A stretch of DNA of 5,736 nt from an uncultured Gammaproteobacteria bacterium (GTDB lineage: Bacteria > Pseudomonadota > Gammaproteobacteria > Pseudomonadales > Azotimanducaceae_A): assembly GCA_913049565.1 (NCBI GenBank), contig CAJWZG010000182.1:1-5736 (forward strand), read 5' to 3'. The position numbers and the translations under genes were made by a program. Shown in pieces: positions 1 to 5,736 of this stretch (positions are counted from its first letter, which is position 1; each line of letters starts with the position of its first letter). The notes beneath the pieces were generated by a model. The model did no database searches. It saw nothing but the letters and a program-made list of their open reading frames with translations, and was not told where the DNA came from.

Positions 1-1
1 G

Positions 2-364
2 TGGCTACTCAACCGCGAGTTTATCGTAGTCGGGCTCAACGGTATCTTGTGGGCTTCGGTGGTTGCCCTGGGAGCTGCCTATATTTTTAAAGACTCCATG
101 CTTGGCCTGGTGATCGCCGCTGCCATGATTGCAACAATCCTCATTGCTGCGGTCGCAGGAAGCCTCTTACCCAGTTTGTTGCGTCGGATGGATATCGACC
201 CTGCCATCGCCGGGGGCGTCGTGCTTACCACGATCACCGACGTCGCAGGGTTTTTCATTTTTCTTGGCCTAGCCAGTTGGGTTTATCTCAAGCACTCGAG
301 ACAAGTGTCAGCAAACAGTGCCCGACAAGAACACTCAACGGGCCAACAGCCCGCAAGCTACTGA
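2..364 (+). CDS. mgtE: MgtE-family magnesium channel, C-terminal end (5'-truncated by window edge)
   Basis: This is the last 120 codons of an MgtE-type Mg2+ channel of the inner membrane; the gene starts before the window and its frame is open from base 2. The visible part holds roughly three hydrophobic membrane segments (visible residues about 8-29, 33-57 and 71-96). The hallmark of the family's final helices is present: DPA at 66-68 followed by TTITDVAGFF at 76-85. Asp80 in that motif matches the conserved pore aspartate that binds Mg2+ in characterised MgtE proteins (Asp432 in Thermus thermophilus). The cytoplasmic N domain, CBS domains and first membrane helices lie outside the window. 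After the last helix there is a polar tail of about 24 residues rich in Ser, Gln and Ala. The TGA stop overlaps the end of the convergent pmbA gene by 7 bp. Family assignment is strong; transport specificity is taken from the family. Confidence 0.93.
   Translation, partial: WLLNREFIVVGLNGILWASVVALGAAYIFKDSMLGLVIAAAMIATILIAAVAGSLLPSLLRRMDIDPAIAGGVVLTTITDVAGFFIFLGLASWVYLKHSRQVSANSARQEHSTGQQPASY
339..353 (-). terminator. Possible weak intrinsic terminator of pmbA
   Basis: Just past the pmbA stop on the minus strand lies a 5-bp GC-rich inverted repeat (CGGGC and GCCCG, 5-base loop). On the minus strand it is followed by the T-rich run TTGAGTGTTCTTGT. The stem is short and the T-run is interrupted. 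The whole element lies inside the coding sequence of mgtE, so it may be chance. Confidence 0.25.
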
Positions 365-1689
365 CCCGCCACGGTCATTGATTCCAACAGAAGACTCGGC
401 GCGCGAATACTGCTTCTAAAATCGATGTCGTCAGCTAGGCCAACAATATTCGCGAGCATGTCGCGTAAATTGCCTGCCAACGTAAACTCTGCGACCGGGT
501 AAGCGATTTCACCGTTCTCCACCCAAAACCCTGAGGCCCCTCGAGAATAATCACCTGTAACACCATTAACCCCCTGCCCCATCAGCTCTGTGATCAATAG
601 GCCATTTCCCATCTGCGCCATCAATTCGGTCAGAGGCACCATGGGCGCGTCGAGGTGAAGGTTGTGCACACCACCAGCATTACCCGTTGTCGTAAGATCA
701 AGTTTTCGCGCCGAATATGACGATAGGACATAACTGGCCAGTTGGCCGTTGTCCACAAACACATTGTTGCGAGTAGCCACGCCGTCTCCGTCAAAGTAAG
801 CACTTGCTAACCCACCGGACAATAATGGTTCTTCGCGCAGCGTTAGCCATTCGGGTAGCACCTTGTCACCGAGCGCATCTAACAAGAAAGACGCTTTGCG
901 GTATTGGGCACCACCACTAATTGCTCCGTTAAGATGACCGATCAAACCTGCCGCTAAATTTGGCGCCAATAGAACAGGGTACTTGCCTGTAGGTGCTTTT
1001 CTGGGCGACAGGCGCTGTATTGTTCGCTCACCGGCCTTGATCCCCACTGCTGCCGCGTCCTCTAAATTTTCTGCGCGTCGGGACATGCTGTACCAATAAT
1101 CCCGTTGCATCCCCTCATTGTCCTCGCCAATCAGCACACAACTCATGCTGTGACGAGTGCTTGGATAAGCACCCAAAAAACCATGGCTGTTGCCGTAGAC
1201 CCGTATTGCTTGCTGAGAGCTAATCTGAGCCCCATCTGAATTGGTCAACTTACCATCAACTGAAAGACCAGCCGTCTCACACTCAATGGCCAGCGCAGCA
1301 GCCTCTTCAGGGTTAATGTCCCAAGGATGGTAGAGGTCAAGATCGATAGATTGCCTTGGCATCAACGAGGCATCTGCCAAACCGCTAAATGAATCCTCTT
1401 CGGTATGCTTTGCGATACCTTTTGCAGCGGCCACGGTCTCTCGAATTGCAGCTTCGCTACTGTCCGTCGTGCTCGCCGAGCCTTTGCGTTTGCCAAAATA
1501 GACCGTGATGCCAAATCCGCGATCCTGGTTAAACTCTAGGTTTTCCAGTTCACCTTTACGGACACTGACGCCAAGACCCTGCTCCATGCTGACGGACACC
1601 TCAGCCTGATCTGCCCCTTGGCTTTTCGCTTCACTGAGAATATTTTCCACCAATGCGGTCAATTCTTGCTGATGCTCTATAAACTCCAA
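358..1689 (-). CDS. pmbA: PmbA/TldE, non-catalytic subunit of the TldD/TldE metalloprotease
   Basis: A 443-residue protein (E. coli PmbA has about 450) that pairs with TldD. In E. coli the TldD/TldE complex matures the peptide antibiotic microcin B17 and degrades the antitoxin CcdA; it acts in the cytoplasm on short or unfolded peptides. Recognisable family blocks are GFGITVYFGKRKGSAST (58-74), VYGNSHGFLGAYPSTRH (164-180), RLSPRK (226-231), TELMGQGVNGVTGDYSRGAS (367-386), GFWVENGEIAYPVAE (387-401) and the C-terminal AGQ. Where TldD has its metal motif HEXXXH, this protein has LIGHLNGAISGG (249-260) without the Glu and second His, as expected for the subunit that binds no metal. The start is TTG at 1689: an in-frame TAA at 1714-1716 leaves no ATG or GTG upstream, the next internal Met is residue 35, and a good ribosome binding site precedes the TTG. 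It is divergent from yjgA (26 bp gap) and convergent with mgtE (7 bp overlap). Confidence 0.96.
   Translation of the reverse strand: MEFIEHQQELTALVENILSEAKSQGADQAEVSVSMEQGLGVSVRKGELENLEFNQDRGFGITVYFGKRKGSASTTDSSEAAIRETVAAAKGIAKHTEEDSFSGLADASLMPRQSIDLDLYHPWDINPEEAAALAIECETAGLSVDGKLTNSDGAQISSQQAIRVYGNSHGFLGAYPSTRHSMSCVLIGEDNEGMQRDYWYSMSRRAENLEDAAAVGIKAGERTIQRLSPRKAPTGKYPVLLAPNLAAGLIGHLNGAISGGAQYRKASFLLDALGDKVLPEWLTLREEPLLSGGLASAYFDGDGVATRNNVFVDNGQLASYVLSSYSARKLDLTTTGNAGGVHNLHLDAPMVPLTELMAQMGNGLLITELMGQGVNGVTGDYSRGASGFWVENGEIAYPVAEFTLAGNLRDMLANIVGLADDIDFRSSIRAPSLLLESMTVAGQ
1678..1683 (+). promoter_or_regulatory. Candidate -10 element for yjgA inside the pmbA 5' end
   Basis: TATAAA matches the sigma70 -10 consensus at 5 of 6 positions and would start transcription near 1690, about 26 bases before the yjgA ATG. 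It lies within codons 3 and 4 of pmbA on the opposite strand. No good -35 hexamer stands 16-18 bases upstream, so the call rests on the -10 and its position alone. Confidence 0.3.
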
Positions 1690-1696
1690 CGATTCG

Positions 1697-1704
1697 CTTC
1701 CTTT
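1697..1704 (-). promoter_or_regulatory. Ribosome binding site of pmbA
   Basis: On the minus strand AAAGGAAG precedes the TTG codon at 1689, with 9 bases between AAGGA and TTG. This near-consensus Shine-Dalgarno sequence supports the TTG as the real start. Confidence 0.75.
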
Positions 1705-1715
1705 ATGTAAATGTT

Positions 1716-2243
1716 ATGCACGAAGAACCTTCTAAATCTGCGCTCAAGCGAGAGGCCCAGCGACTGCAAAAGATCGGACTTGCGCTTACTAAGCTCAAAC
1801 CGGATATACGTGCGCGTTTCGATCTGCCAGAAAATTTGCGGCAAGCCATCTATACCTATCTGGCCATCAATAGCCGAGAGGGTAGTCGACGACAGATGCA
1901 ATTTATTGGCAAGCTCATGCGCAAAGTCGACGTTGCCTCTATTGAAGCACAGCTGGCCGATTTTGAAGGCCAATCTGCTATCGCAAGGCACAACTTTCAT
2001 CGCCTTGAAACATGGCGCGACGCGCTCACCCAAGACAATCGGGCACTGACACAATTCATTACCGAATACCCGAACGTTGATCGCCAAACATTGCGGCAGT
2101 TAGTCAAAACGGCTGGCGGTTCAAAACCTGCCCAAGGCCAGCCTCTCAGTGAGACACATAAACGTGCGCAACGCTCGCTCTTTAAGTTTTTGCGCAAAAC
2201 GCAAGATGACGCGTTTGACAATGACACAGAGGAATCTACGTAG
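1716..2243 (+). CDS. darP: YjgA/DarP, 50S ribosomal subunit assembly factor (DUF615)
   Basis: A 175-residue, charged, mostly helical protein of the DUF615 family. E. coli YjgA, renamed DarP, binds pre-50S particles and helps late maturation of the large subunit. Family blocks seen here are SKSALKRE (6-13), [17 protein letters not shown] (54-70), FHRLETWRD (94-102), [14 protein letters not shown] (118-131) and [12 protein letters not shown] (149-160). The acidic N-terminal stretch of about 30 residues found before the SKSEIKR block in the E. coli protein is almost absent: only MHEEP precedes it. ATG 1716 is the first possible start, since the in-frame upstream codons back to a TAA at 1680-1682 include no ATG, GTG or TTG. 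No Shine-Dalgarno sequence is visible before it. The C-terminus is acidic ([10 protein letters not shown]). It is divergent from pmbA, as I recall for E. coli too, and its TAG overlaps the end of tldD by 8 bp. Confidence 0.94.
   Translation: MHEEPSKSALKREAQRLQKIGLALTKLKPDIRARFDLPENLRQAIYTYLAINSREGSRRQMQFIGKLMRKVDVASIEAQLADFEGQSAIARHNFHRLETWRDALTQDNRALTQFITEYPNVDRQTLRQLVKTAGGSKPAQGQPLSETHKRAQRSLFKFLRKTQDDAFDNDTEEST
2236..2243. other. Palindromic double stop CTACGTAG shared by yjgA and tldD
   Basis: This perfect 8-bp palindrome supplies a TAG stop to each convergent gene. Read on either strand it gives the tail of a codon ending in CT, then ACG (Thr), then TAG. Both proteins therefore end in Thr followed by TAG, encoded by the same base pairs. 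Confidence 0.9.
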
Positions 2244-3678
2244 CCGTCCCGCCCACGATAATTTCATCAACTTTAAGTGTGGGCTGACCCACCCCAACAG
2301 GAACGGATTGCCCATCCTTCCCACAAACCCCTACACCCCCGTCTAATGTCAAATCATTGCCAACCATAGAGATGCGGTTCATAACTTCTGGTCCACTACC
2401 AACCAAGGTCGCCCCGCGAATAGGTGCGGTAACTTTTCCGGCTTCGATGAGATATGCCTCGGTCGCCGAAAAAACAAATCGACCCGACGTAATGTCCACT
2501 GACCCGCCGCCAAAGTTCACCGCGTAAATACCATTTTGAACGGATCGAATAATGTCCTCTGGAGCATCCTGACCCGGCAACATATACGTATTGGTCATTC
2601 TCGGCATGGGTACGTGCGCATAAGACTGACGACGCCCGTTACCTGTCGCTTGCACATTCATTAGGCGCGCATTGAGTTTGTCCTGCATATAACCCTTAAG
2701 CACACCGTTCTCTATCAGCGTTGTGGACTGTGTTTGTGTTCCTTCATCATCGATGCTCAACGATCCACGCCGCGCAGCGAGCGTGCCATCATCCACCACT
2801 GTGCAAAGAGGTGAAGCCACCTGTTCGCCGACGCGATTGGAAAAGGCCGAGCTTCCCTTGCGATTAAAGTCTCCCTCAAGACCGTGCCCCACAGCCTCAT
2901 GCAACAGTACGCCAGGCCACCCCGGCCCAAGCACTACAGGCATTGGCCCCGCGGGAGCATCTATTGCTTCCAGATTTACCAAAGCCATGCGCACCGCCTC
3001 TTTGGCTAAATCGGCTGTCCAATTTCCTTTGGTCAGTGACTCCAAACTACGACGACCGCCACCTCCCGCGTTGCCTCGCTCTCGGCGCCCCTCGTGTTCG
3101 ACGATTACCGAAACGTCAAAACGCACCAACGGACGAATATCTGCGGCTAAGGTACCGTCGCTGGCCATGACCAACATGGTCTCGTGATTGCCAGAAATAC
3201 GGACTGTCACTTCTTTGACTTTTGGATCCTCAGCTCGCGCGACTTGGTCAATACGTCGTAACAGACTGACTTTTTCTTCGTCGGAAAGACTGCTAATCGG
3301 GTCCGCTTGAGCGTAAAGGGCGGGATAGACCGATGCATTAAACGGGCTAAGATGTTTGGGAGCGCCGGCCCGCGCGATGGATTTTGCAGCTTTGGCGGCT
3401 TCGCTAAGCCCATTGAGTCGAATATCTTCGCTGTAGGCAAACCCCGTTTTTTCCCCAGCAAGGGCCCGAACCCCAATACCTGCCTCGACGCCGAAAGAGC
3501 CGTCTTTGACGATTCCATCTTCCAAGGCAAACGACTCACCTCGCGTGCTTTGTACAAAAACCTCGCCATAGTCGACTTCGCTCCCAAGCAATGACCCAAT
3601 ACTTTGTTCCAAATCTTTGAGGCTCAGACCCTTTTTTTGCAGCAACTGCTGCTCGACCAGTGCGACCACTTCGCTCAT
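2236..3678 (-). CDS. tldD: TldD, catalytic metalloprotease subunit
   Basis: A 480-residue protein (E. coli TldD has 481), the zinc-binding half of the TldD/TldE protease, which cuts short or unfolded peptides in the cytoplasm. Known E. coli roles are removal of the microcin B17 leader and breakdown of CcdA. The metal site is plain: [16 protein letters not shown] at 258-273 contains HEXXXH (His260, Glu261, His265), and the distal cysteine ligand is Cys452 in [20 protein letters not shown] (447-466). Other family blocks are DYGEVFVQS (36-44), [14 protein letters not shown] (69-82), [10 protein letters not shown] (199-208), [20 protein letters not shown] (347-366) and [17 protein letters not shown] (388-404). 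The start at 3678 is chosen because it gives the family length and has a ribosome binding site. An in-frame ATG at 3777 would add 33 residues unlike the family and overlap yhdP. The gene follows yhdP on the same strand after 58 bp, so co-transcription is likely. No complete catalytic residue is missing. Confidence 0.97.
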   Translation of the reverse strand: MSEVVALVEQQLLQKKGLSLKDLEQSIGSLLGSEVDYGEVFVQSTRGESFALEDGIVKDGSFGVEAGIGVRALAGEKTGFAYSEDIRLNGLSEAAKAAKSIARAGAPKHLSPFNASVYPALYAQADPISSLSDEEKVSLLRRIDQVARAEDPKVKEVTVRISGNHETMLVMASDGTLAADIRPLVRFDVSVIVEHEGRRERGNAGGGGRRSLESLTKGNWTADLAKEAVRMALVNLEAIDAPAGPMPVVLGPGWPGVLLHEAVGHGLEGDFNRKGSSAFSNRVGEQVASPLCTVVDDGTLAARRGSLSIDDEGTQTQSTTLIENGVLKGYMQDKLNARLMNVQATGNGRRQSYAHVPMPRMTNTYMLPGQDAPEDIIRSVQNGIYAVNFGGGSVDITSGRFVFSATEAYLIEAGKVTAPIRGATLVGSGPEVMNRISMVGNDLTLDGGVGVCGKDGQSVPVGVGQPTLKVDEIIVGGTAT

Positions 3679-3690
3679 GTGTTTAAACAC
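3679..3690. repeat. 12-bp perfect palindrome GTGTTTAAACAC next to the tldD start
   Basis: The palindrome directly abuts the tldD ATG and overlaps the end of its Shine-Dalgarno sequence. As DNA it could be a symmetric protein-binding site. As RNA it could form only a weak 4-bp hairpin (GUGU with ACAC, loop UUAA). Function is unknown. Confidence 0.6.
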
Positions 3691-3694
3691 CTTT
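3688..3694 (-). promoter_or_regulatory. Ribosome binding site of tldD
   Basis: AAAGGTG on the minus strand lies 9 bases before the ATG at 3678 and supports that start over the upstream in-frame ATG at 3777. Its last three bases form part of the palindrome at 3679-3690. Confidence 0.6.
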
Positions 3695-3736
3695 AGAATT
3701 GTTGGTACTTGATTAATCCGTGTAGCGTTCGATCTC

Positions 3737-5736
3737 TTAGCCAGACCCAGCATCAACACTCTTGGTGGGAAGCTCATCGTCGTCGAGTGTGTCTTTGAAC
3801 AAATCTGGTGACAAACGTTCTCCGGCAGAATCGGTCACCTCAATGTCCTGATTGAACAACTCCGTGAAAACGACTTGTGGGTCCTCAATAGCGCCAGAAA
3901 CAACGAATTTTGCTGAACTCATGCGCTCTATCGGCTTACGAAAAACGCGTTCCCCAACTGCCACACCGATCCCTGCCAGCGGATTAACAAACGTCAAGTA
4001 TGCGGCGTACCAAGGCAAGCTGTCACTTACCGGTAGTGTGACAATCATTTGCGCATCTAGCAGGTTGTCCCTTAGATCCACTTCGCCGCCCAACTCGTAC
4101 CTAGACGAAGTGCTCTTTATGACTAGATTTTTTGTGAAGCGGAGTGTTTGATCTTCCAGCTGAATACCTCCGTAAACCTCCTCAAAACTTATCCCGTCCC
4201 CCACTACGTCGGAAAAATCGAAGCCGACTCTTTTCGTCAGAGCAGTAATGTTGAGCAAACTGACTGCCCGCAACCCCGCAGATCCGGAATCAACATCTAG
4301 GAAACGCCCCTCAGTCGCCGCAATCGAGATACCCCCTTCACTGTTCACAATATCTAGATTGGCAGGTGAGCCTGACCAGCTGAGATTGCCAGTCACCGAG
4401 GCGGACTCTGCGGCGATCGTTGGGGCATATCCCCATAAGGGTAAAACATCGGCAAGATTTTCCATCGCTGCAACCCCAGAGAACGCGCTACGGTTACGCT
4501 GTAAATCCCAGAAGACAGCGCTGTCAGTCAGGTGAATACCATTCACCAAAACATCCTCAATGTCGAAACGCACGCCATCATTTGTGGGCATTATGTTGAA
4601 CTTCCAGCGCCCAAAGGGCTCGTTCCCGAGAGTCAGCTCATCGATAAAAATACTCGCAGCGGGCAAGGCCTGACCCACCTCTAAATCAATGGGATCCAAG
4701 TTGCCTTGAAATTGTTCGTTACCTGGAGCACTGCTGGGCAAGCGAAGATTCAACAAGTCGACTACCATTTTTTTTGGATCTGATAAATCCACACTGCCTG
4801 ATATATCTGGGCCGCGAATTTGAAAAACCACAGATTGCGAAACGCCCTGCCCGTTCACCACAAGATCCGAAAACTGCAAGTCATCAATAACAAAGTCATC
4901 GATCTCGAATCCCCGAACCTGCCAAGCCACCGGCAAACTGAACATAGGGTCTCCTTCCTTCGACACCCAGTCGGCTAAATTCATATTTCGTAAACGACCG
5001 TTAACAACTAGGCCTTGCTGCTCTGGGGCAATATTCAATGGCGTGGTGTTGATGCCCAATGCGCCCTGACTGGTCAGCCGTGAGGTCGTATCCGCCAGCT
5101 GATACCAACCCTTCGTATTTTTATACCGCCAATCGATACGTTGATGATCGTCAGCAAAGATCCATACAAACTCGCTAGGAGCCAGCTCGCGTGCTGTCTT
5201 CCCAAATTGCGCGGGTAAGTCAACGGTCATACCTTGCAAATCTGTGGCAACCGTCAACACGCTATCACCGGGTTCTACCATGTCCACGCGTAGCTTTGCG
5301 GCAAAGCCTGTGCTGCCGGCGAACAGAGCAGAGGCTGGTATATCTGCTATTTTAAAGAGGTCCTCAGCCGCGGCGCTTCCCTCAACTTCGAAGATCACCT
5401 GCTTAGGGTTATGATCGGTTTCGACCCTTGCGACTTGGCCAAAAAGTTCGCCCGTTGCGGAGCCCTGTAAATAGTGTGGCAAGGAAAATTTTTGTCGCCC
5501 GGATAAATTGCGCCAAGCCAACCGATAGTTCGGTAAATCTAGATCTAGTTGATCAAAACTCGTTTGAACATCCACCTGCAGCGGTTCGCTCTTTGCTGCA
5601 GCCGCCCCCAGCGGAACTTCGATCTTCGCCGTATATTCGAGCGCTCCGCTAGCGCGCCATTGGGGTGTGACAAATGTTAGAGATTGTTGCAACGGCGAAC
5701 TACGGACAAGTTCGAGAATCGAATCCGCCATGGAAG
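3737..5736 (-). CDS. yhdP: YhdP, AsmA-like phospholipid transport protein, C-terminal half (5' end beyond window)
   Basis: At least 665 codons of an open frame that runs off the window edge; full YhdP in E. coli is about 1,266 residues, so this is roughly the C-terminal half. YhdP is anchored in the inner membrane, spans the periplasm and, with TamB and YdbH, is needed for phospholipid movement to the outer membrane. Residues are counted from the ATG at 5731, which is internal. The sequence is rich in alternating beta-strand patterns, as expected for the beta-groove fold. The AsmA-like C-terminal region is recognisable: [17 protein letters not shown] (445-461), [20 protein letters not shown] (472-491), [20 protein letters not shown] (502-521), a beta-rich block around [11 protein letters not shown] (545-555), then the hydrophobic stretch [19 protein letters not shown] (579-597) and the closing block [14 protein letters not shown] (609-622). 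An acidic polar tail of about 35 residues follows. Stop is TAA; tldD follows after 58 bp. Confidence 0.92.
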   Translation of the reverse strand, partial: SMADSILELVRSSPLQQSLTFVTPQWRASGALEYTAKIEVPLGAAAAKSEPLQVDVQTSFDQLDLDLPNYRLAWRNLSGRQKFSLPHYLQGSATGELFGQVARVETDHNPKQVIFEVEGSAAAEDLFKIADIPASALFAGSTGFAAKLRVDMVEPGDSVLTVATDLQGMTVDLPAQFGKTARELAPSEFVWIFADDHQRIDWRYKNTKGWYQLADTTSRLTSQGALGINTTPLNIAPEQQGLVVNGRLRNMNLADWVSKEGDPMFSLPVAWQVRGFEIDDFVIDDLQFSDLVVNGQGVSQSVVFQIRGPDISGSVDLSDPKKMVVDLLNLRLPSSAPGNEQFQGNLDPIDLEVGQALPAASIFIDELTLGNEPFGRWKFNIMPTNDGVRFDIEDVLVNGIHLTDSAVFWDLQRNRSAFSGVAAMENLADVLPLWGYAPTIAAESASVTGNLSWSGSPANLDIVNSEGGISIAATEGRFLDVDSGSAGLRAVSLLNITALTKRVGFDFSDVVGDGISFEEVYGGIQLEDQTLRFTKNLVIKSTSSRYELGGEVDLRDNLLDAQMIVTLPVSDSLPWYAAYLTFVNPLAGIGVAVGERVFRKPIERMSSAKFVVSGAIEDPQVVFTELFNQDIEVTDSAGERLSPDLFKDTLDDDELPTKSVDAGSG

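Larger units (their letters stand above)
3679..3736. other. yhdP-tldD intergenic gap (58 bp)
   Basis: An AT-rich spacer between the yhdP stop and the tldD start. It contains the tldD ribosome binding site, the 12-bp palindrome and a second short palindrome, GATTAATC, at 3711-3718. I see no sigma70 -35/-10 pair with correct spacing and no hairpin with a T-run. This fits read-through from yhdP into tldD. Confidence 0.6.

Noticed and set aside
1705..1710. ATG-TAA start-stop element ahead of yjgA as a regulatory minimal ORF
   Set aside because: There is no ribosome binding site before it and no evidence that it is transcribed; chance is the simpler reading.
1677..2087. 136-residue open frame on the minus strand, antisense to yjgA
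   Set aside because: It lies wholly across yjgA and the pmbA start, has no recognisable family or ribosome binding site, and is best explained as a shadow of the yjgA codons.
2188..2199. 12-bp palindrome TTTTGCGCAAAA near the yjgA 3' end
   Set aside because: It encodes the conserved FLRK portion of YjgA, so the family's codons explain it, and a perfect 12-bp palindrome is common by chance.
2279..2292. GTGGG-CTGA-CCCAC hairpin downstream of yjgA as a terminator
   Set aside because: No T-run follows on the plus strand, and the bases encode the highly conserved GVGQPT segment of TldD.
2723..3187. 154-residue Ser/Pro/Arg-rich open frame on the plus strand inside tldD
   Set aside because: It is antisense to the conserved tldD catalytic core, its composition is typical of a reverse-frame shadow, and no homology is recognisable.
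3679..3777. Upstream in-frame ATG giving a 513-residue TldD
   Set aside because: The extra 33 residues do not resemble the family, would overlap yhdP by 41 bp, and the ATG at 3678 has its own ribosome binding site and gives the E. coli length.
5729..5731. ATG as the start of yhdP
   Set aside because: The frame stays open to the window edge and the protein would be only half the usual YhdP length, so this Met is internal.

Overview
The window is a compact stretch of bacterial chromosome with mid-range GC content. The gene set (mgtE, pmbA/tldE, yjgA/darP, tldD, yhdP) and the protein sequences point to a gammaproteobacterium, plausibly a marine lineage. YhdP, DarP and a TldD of almost exactly E. 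coli length are typical of that class. The genus cannot be named from this sequence alone.

Layout: positions 2-364 (+) hold the C-terminal end of an MgtE-type magnesium channel whose gene starts before the window. Positions 358-1689 (-) hold pmbA (tldE). Positions 1716-2243 (+) hold yjgA (darP), divergent from pmbA across only 26 bp. Positions 2236-3678 (-) hold tldD. Positions 3737-5736 (-) hold the C-terminal half of yhdP, whose 5' end lies beyond the window. Both convergent gene pairs overlap at their stop codons (7 bp for mgtE/pmbA, 8 bp for yjgA/tldD). Only two gaps do not code for protein: 1690-1715 and 3679-3736, 84 bp in total. There is no RNA gene, mobile element, CRISPR array or gene-free stretch over 60 bp.

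How the genes relate: TldD and PmbA/TldE are the catalytic and non-catalytic subunits of one heteromeric metalloprotease. Here they are read from the same strand but separated by the oppositely oriented yjgA, so they are probably expressed from different promoters. YjgA/DarP is a 50S ribosome assembly factor. YhdP is an AsmA-like envelope protein involved in phospholipid transport to the outer membrane, and is probably transcribed together with tldD. MgtE is an inner-membrane Mg2+ channel.

I found no convincing new biological system. I looked for a small peptide gene that could serve as a TldD/E substrate, such as a RiPP precursor or an antitoxin, and the window has no space for one outside known genes. 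The points worth a second look are about gene boundaries: a palindromic double stop, a TTG start fixed by an upstream stop, promoters that may lie inside neighbouring genes, and a 12-bp palindrome between the tldD ribosome binding site and its start codon.
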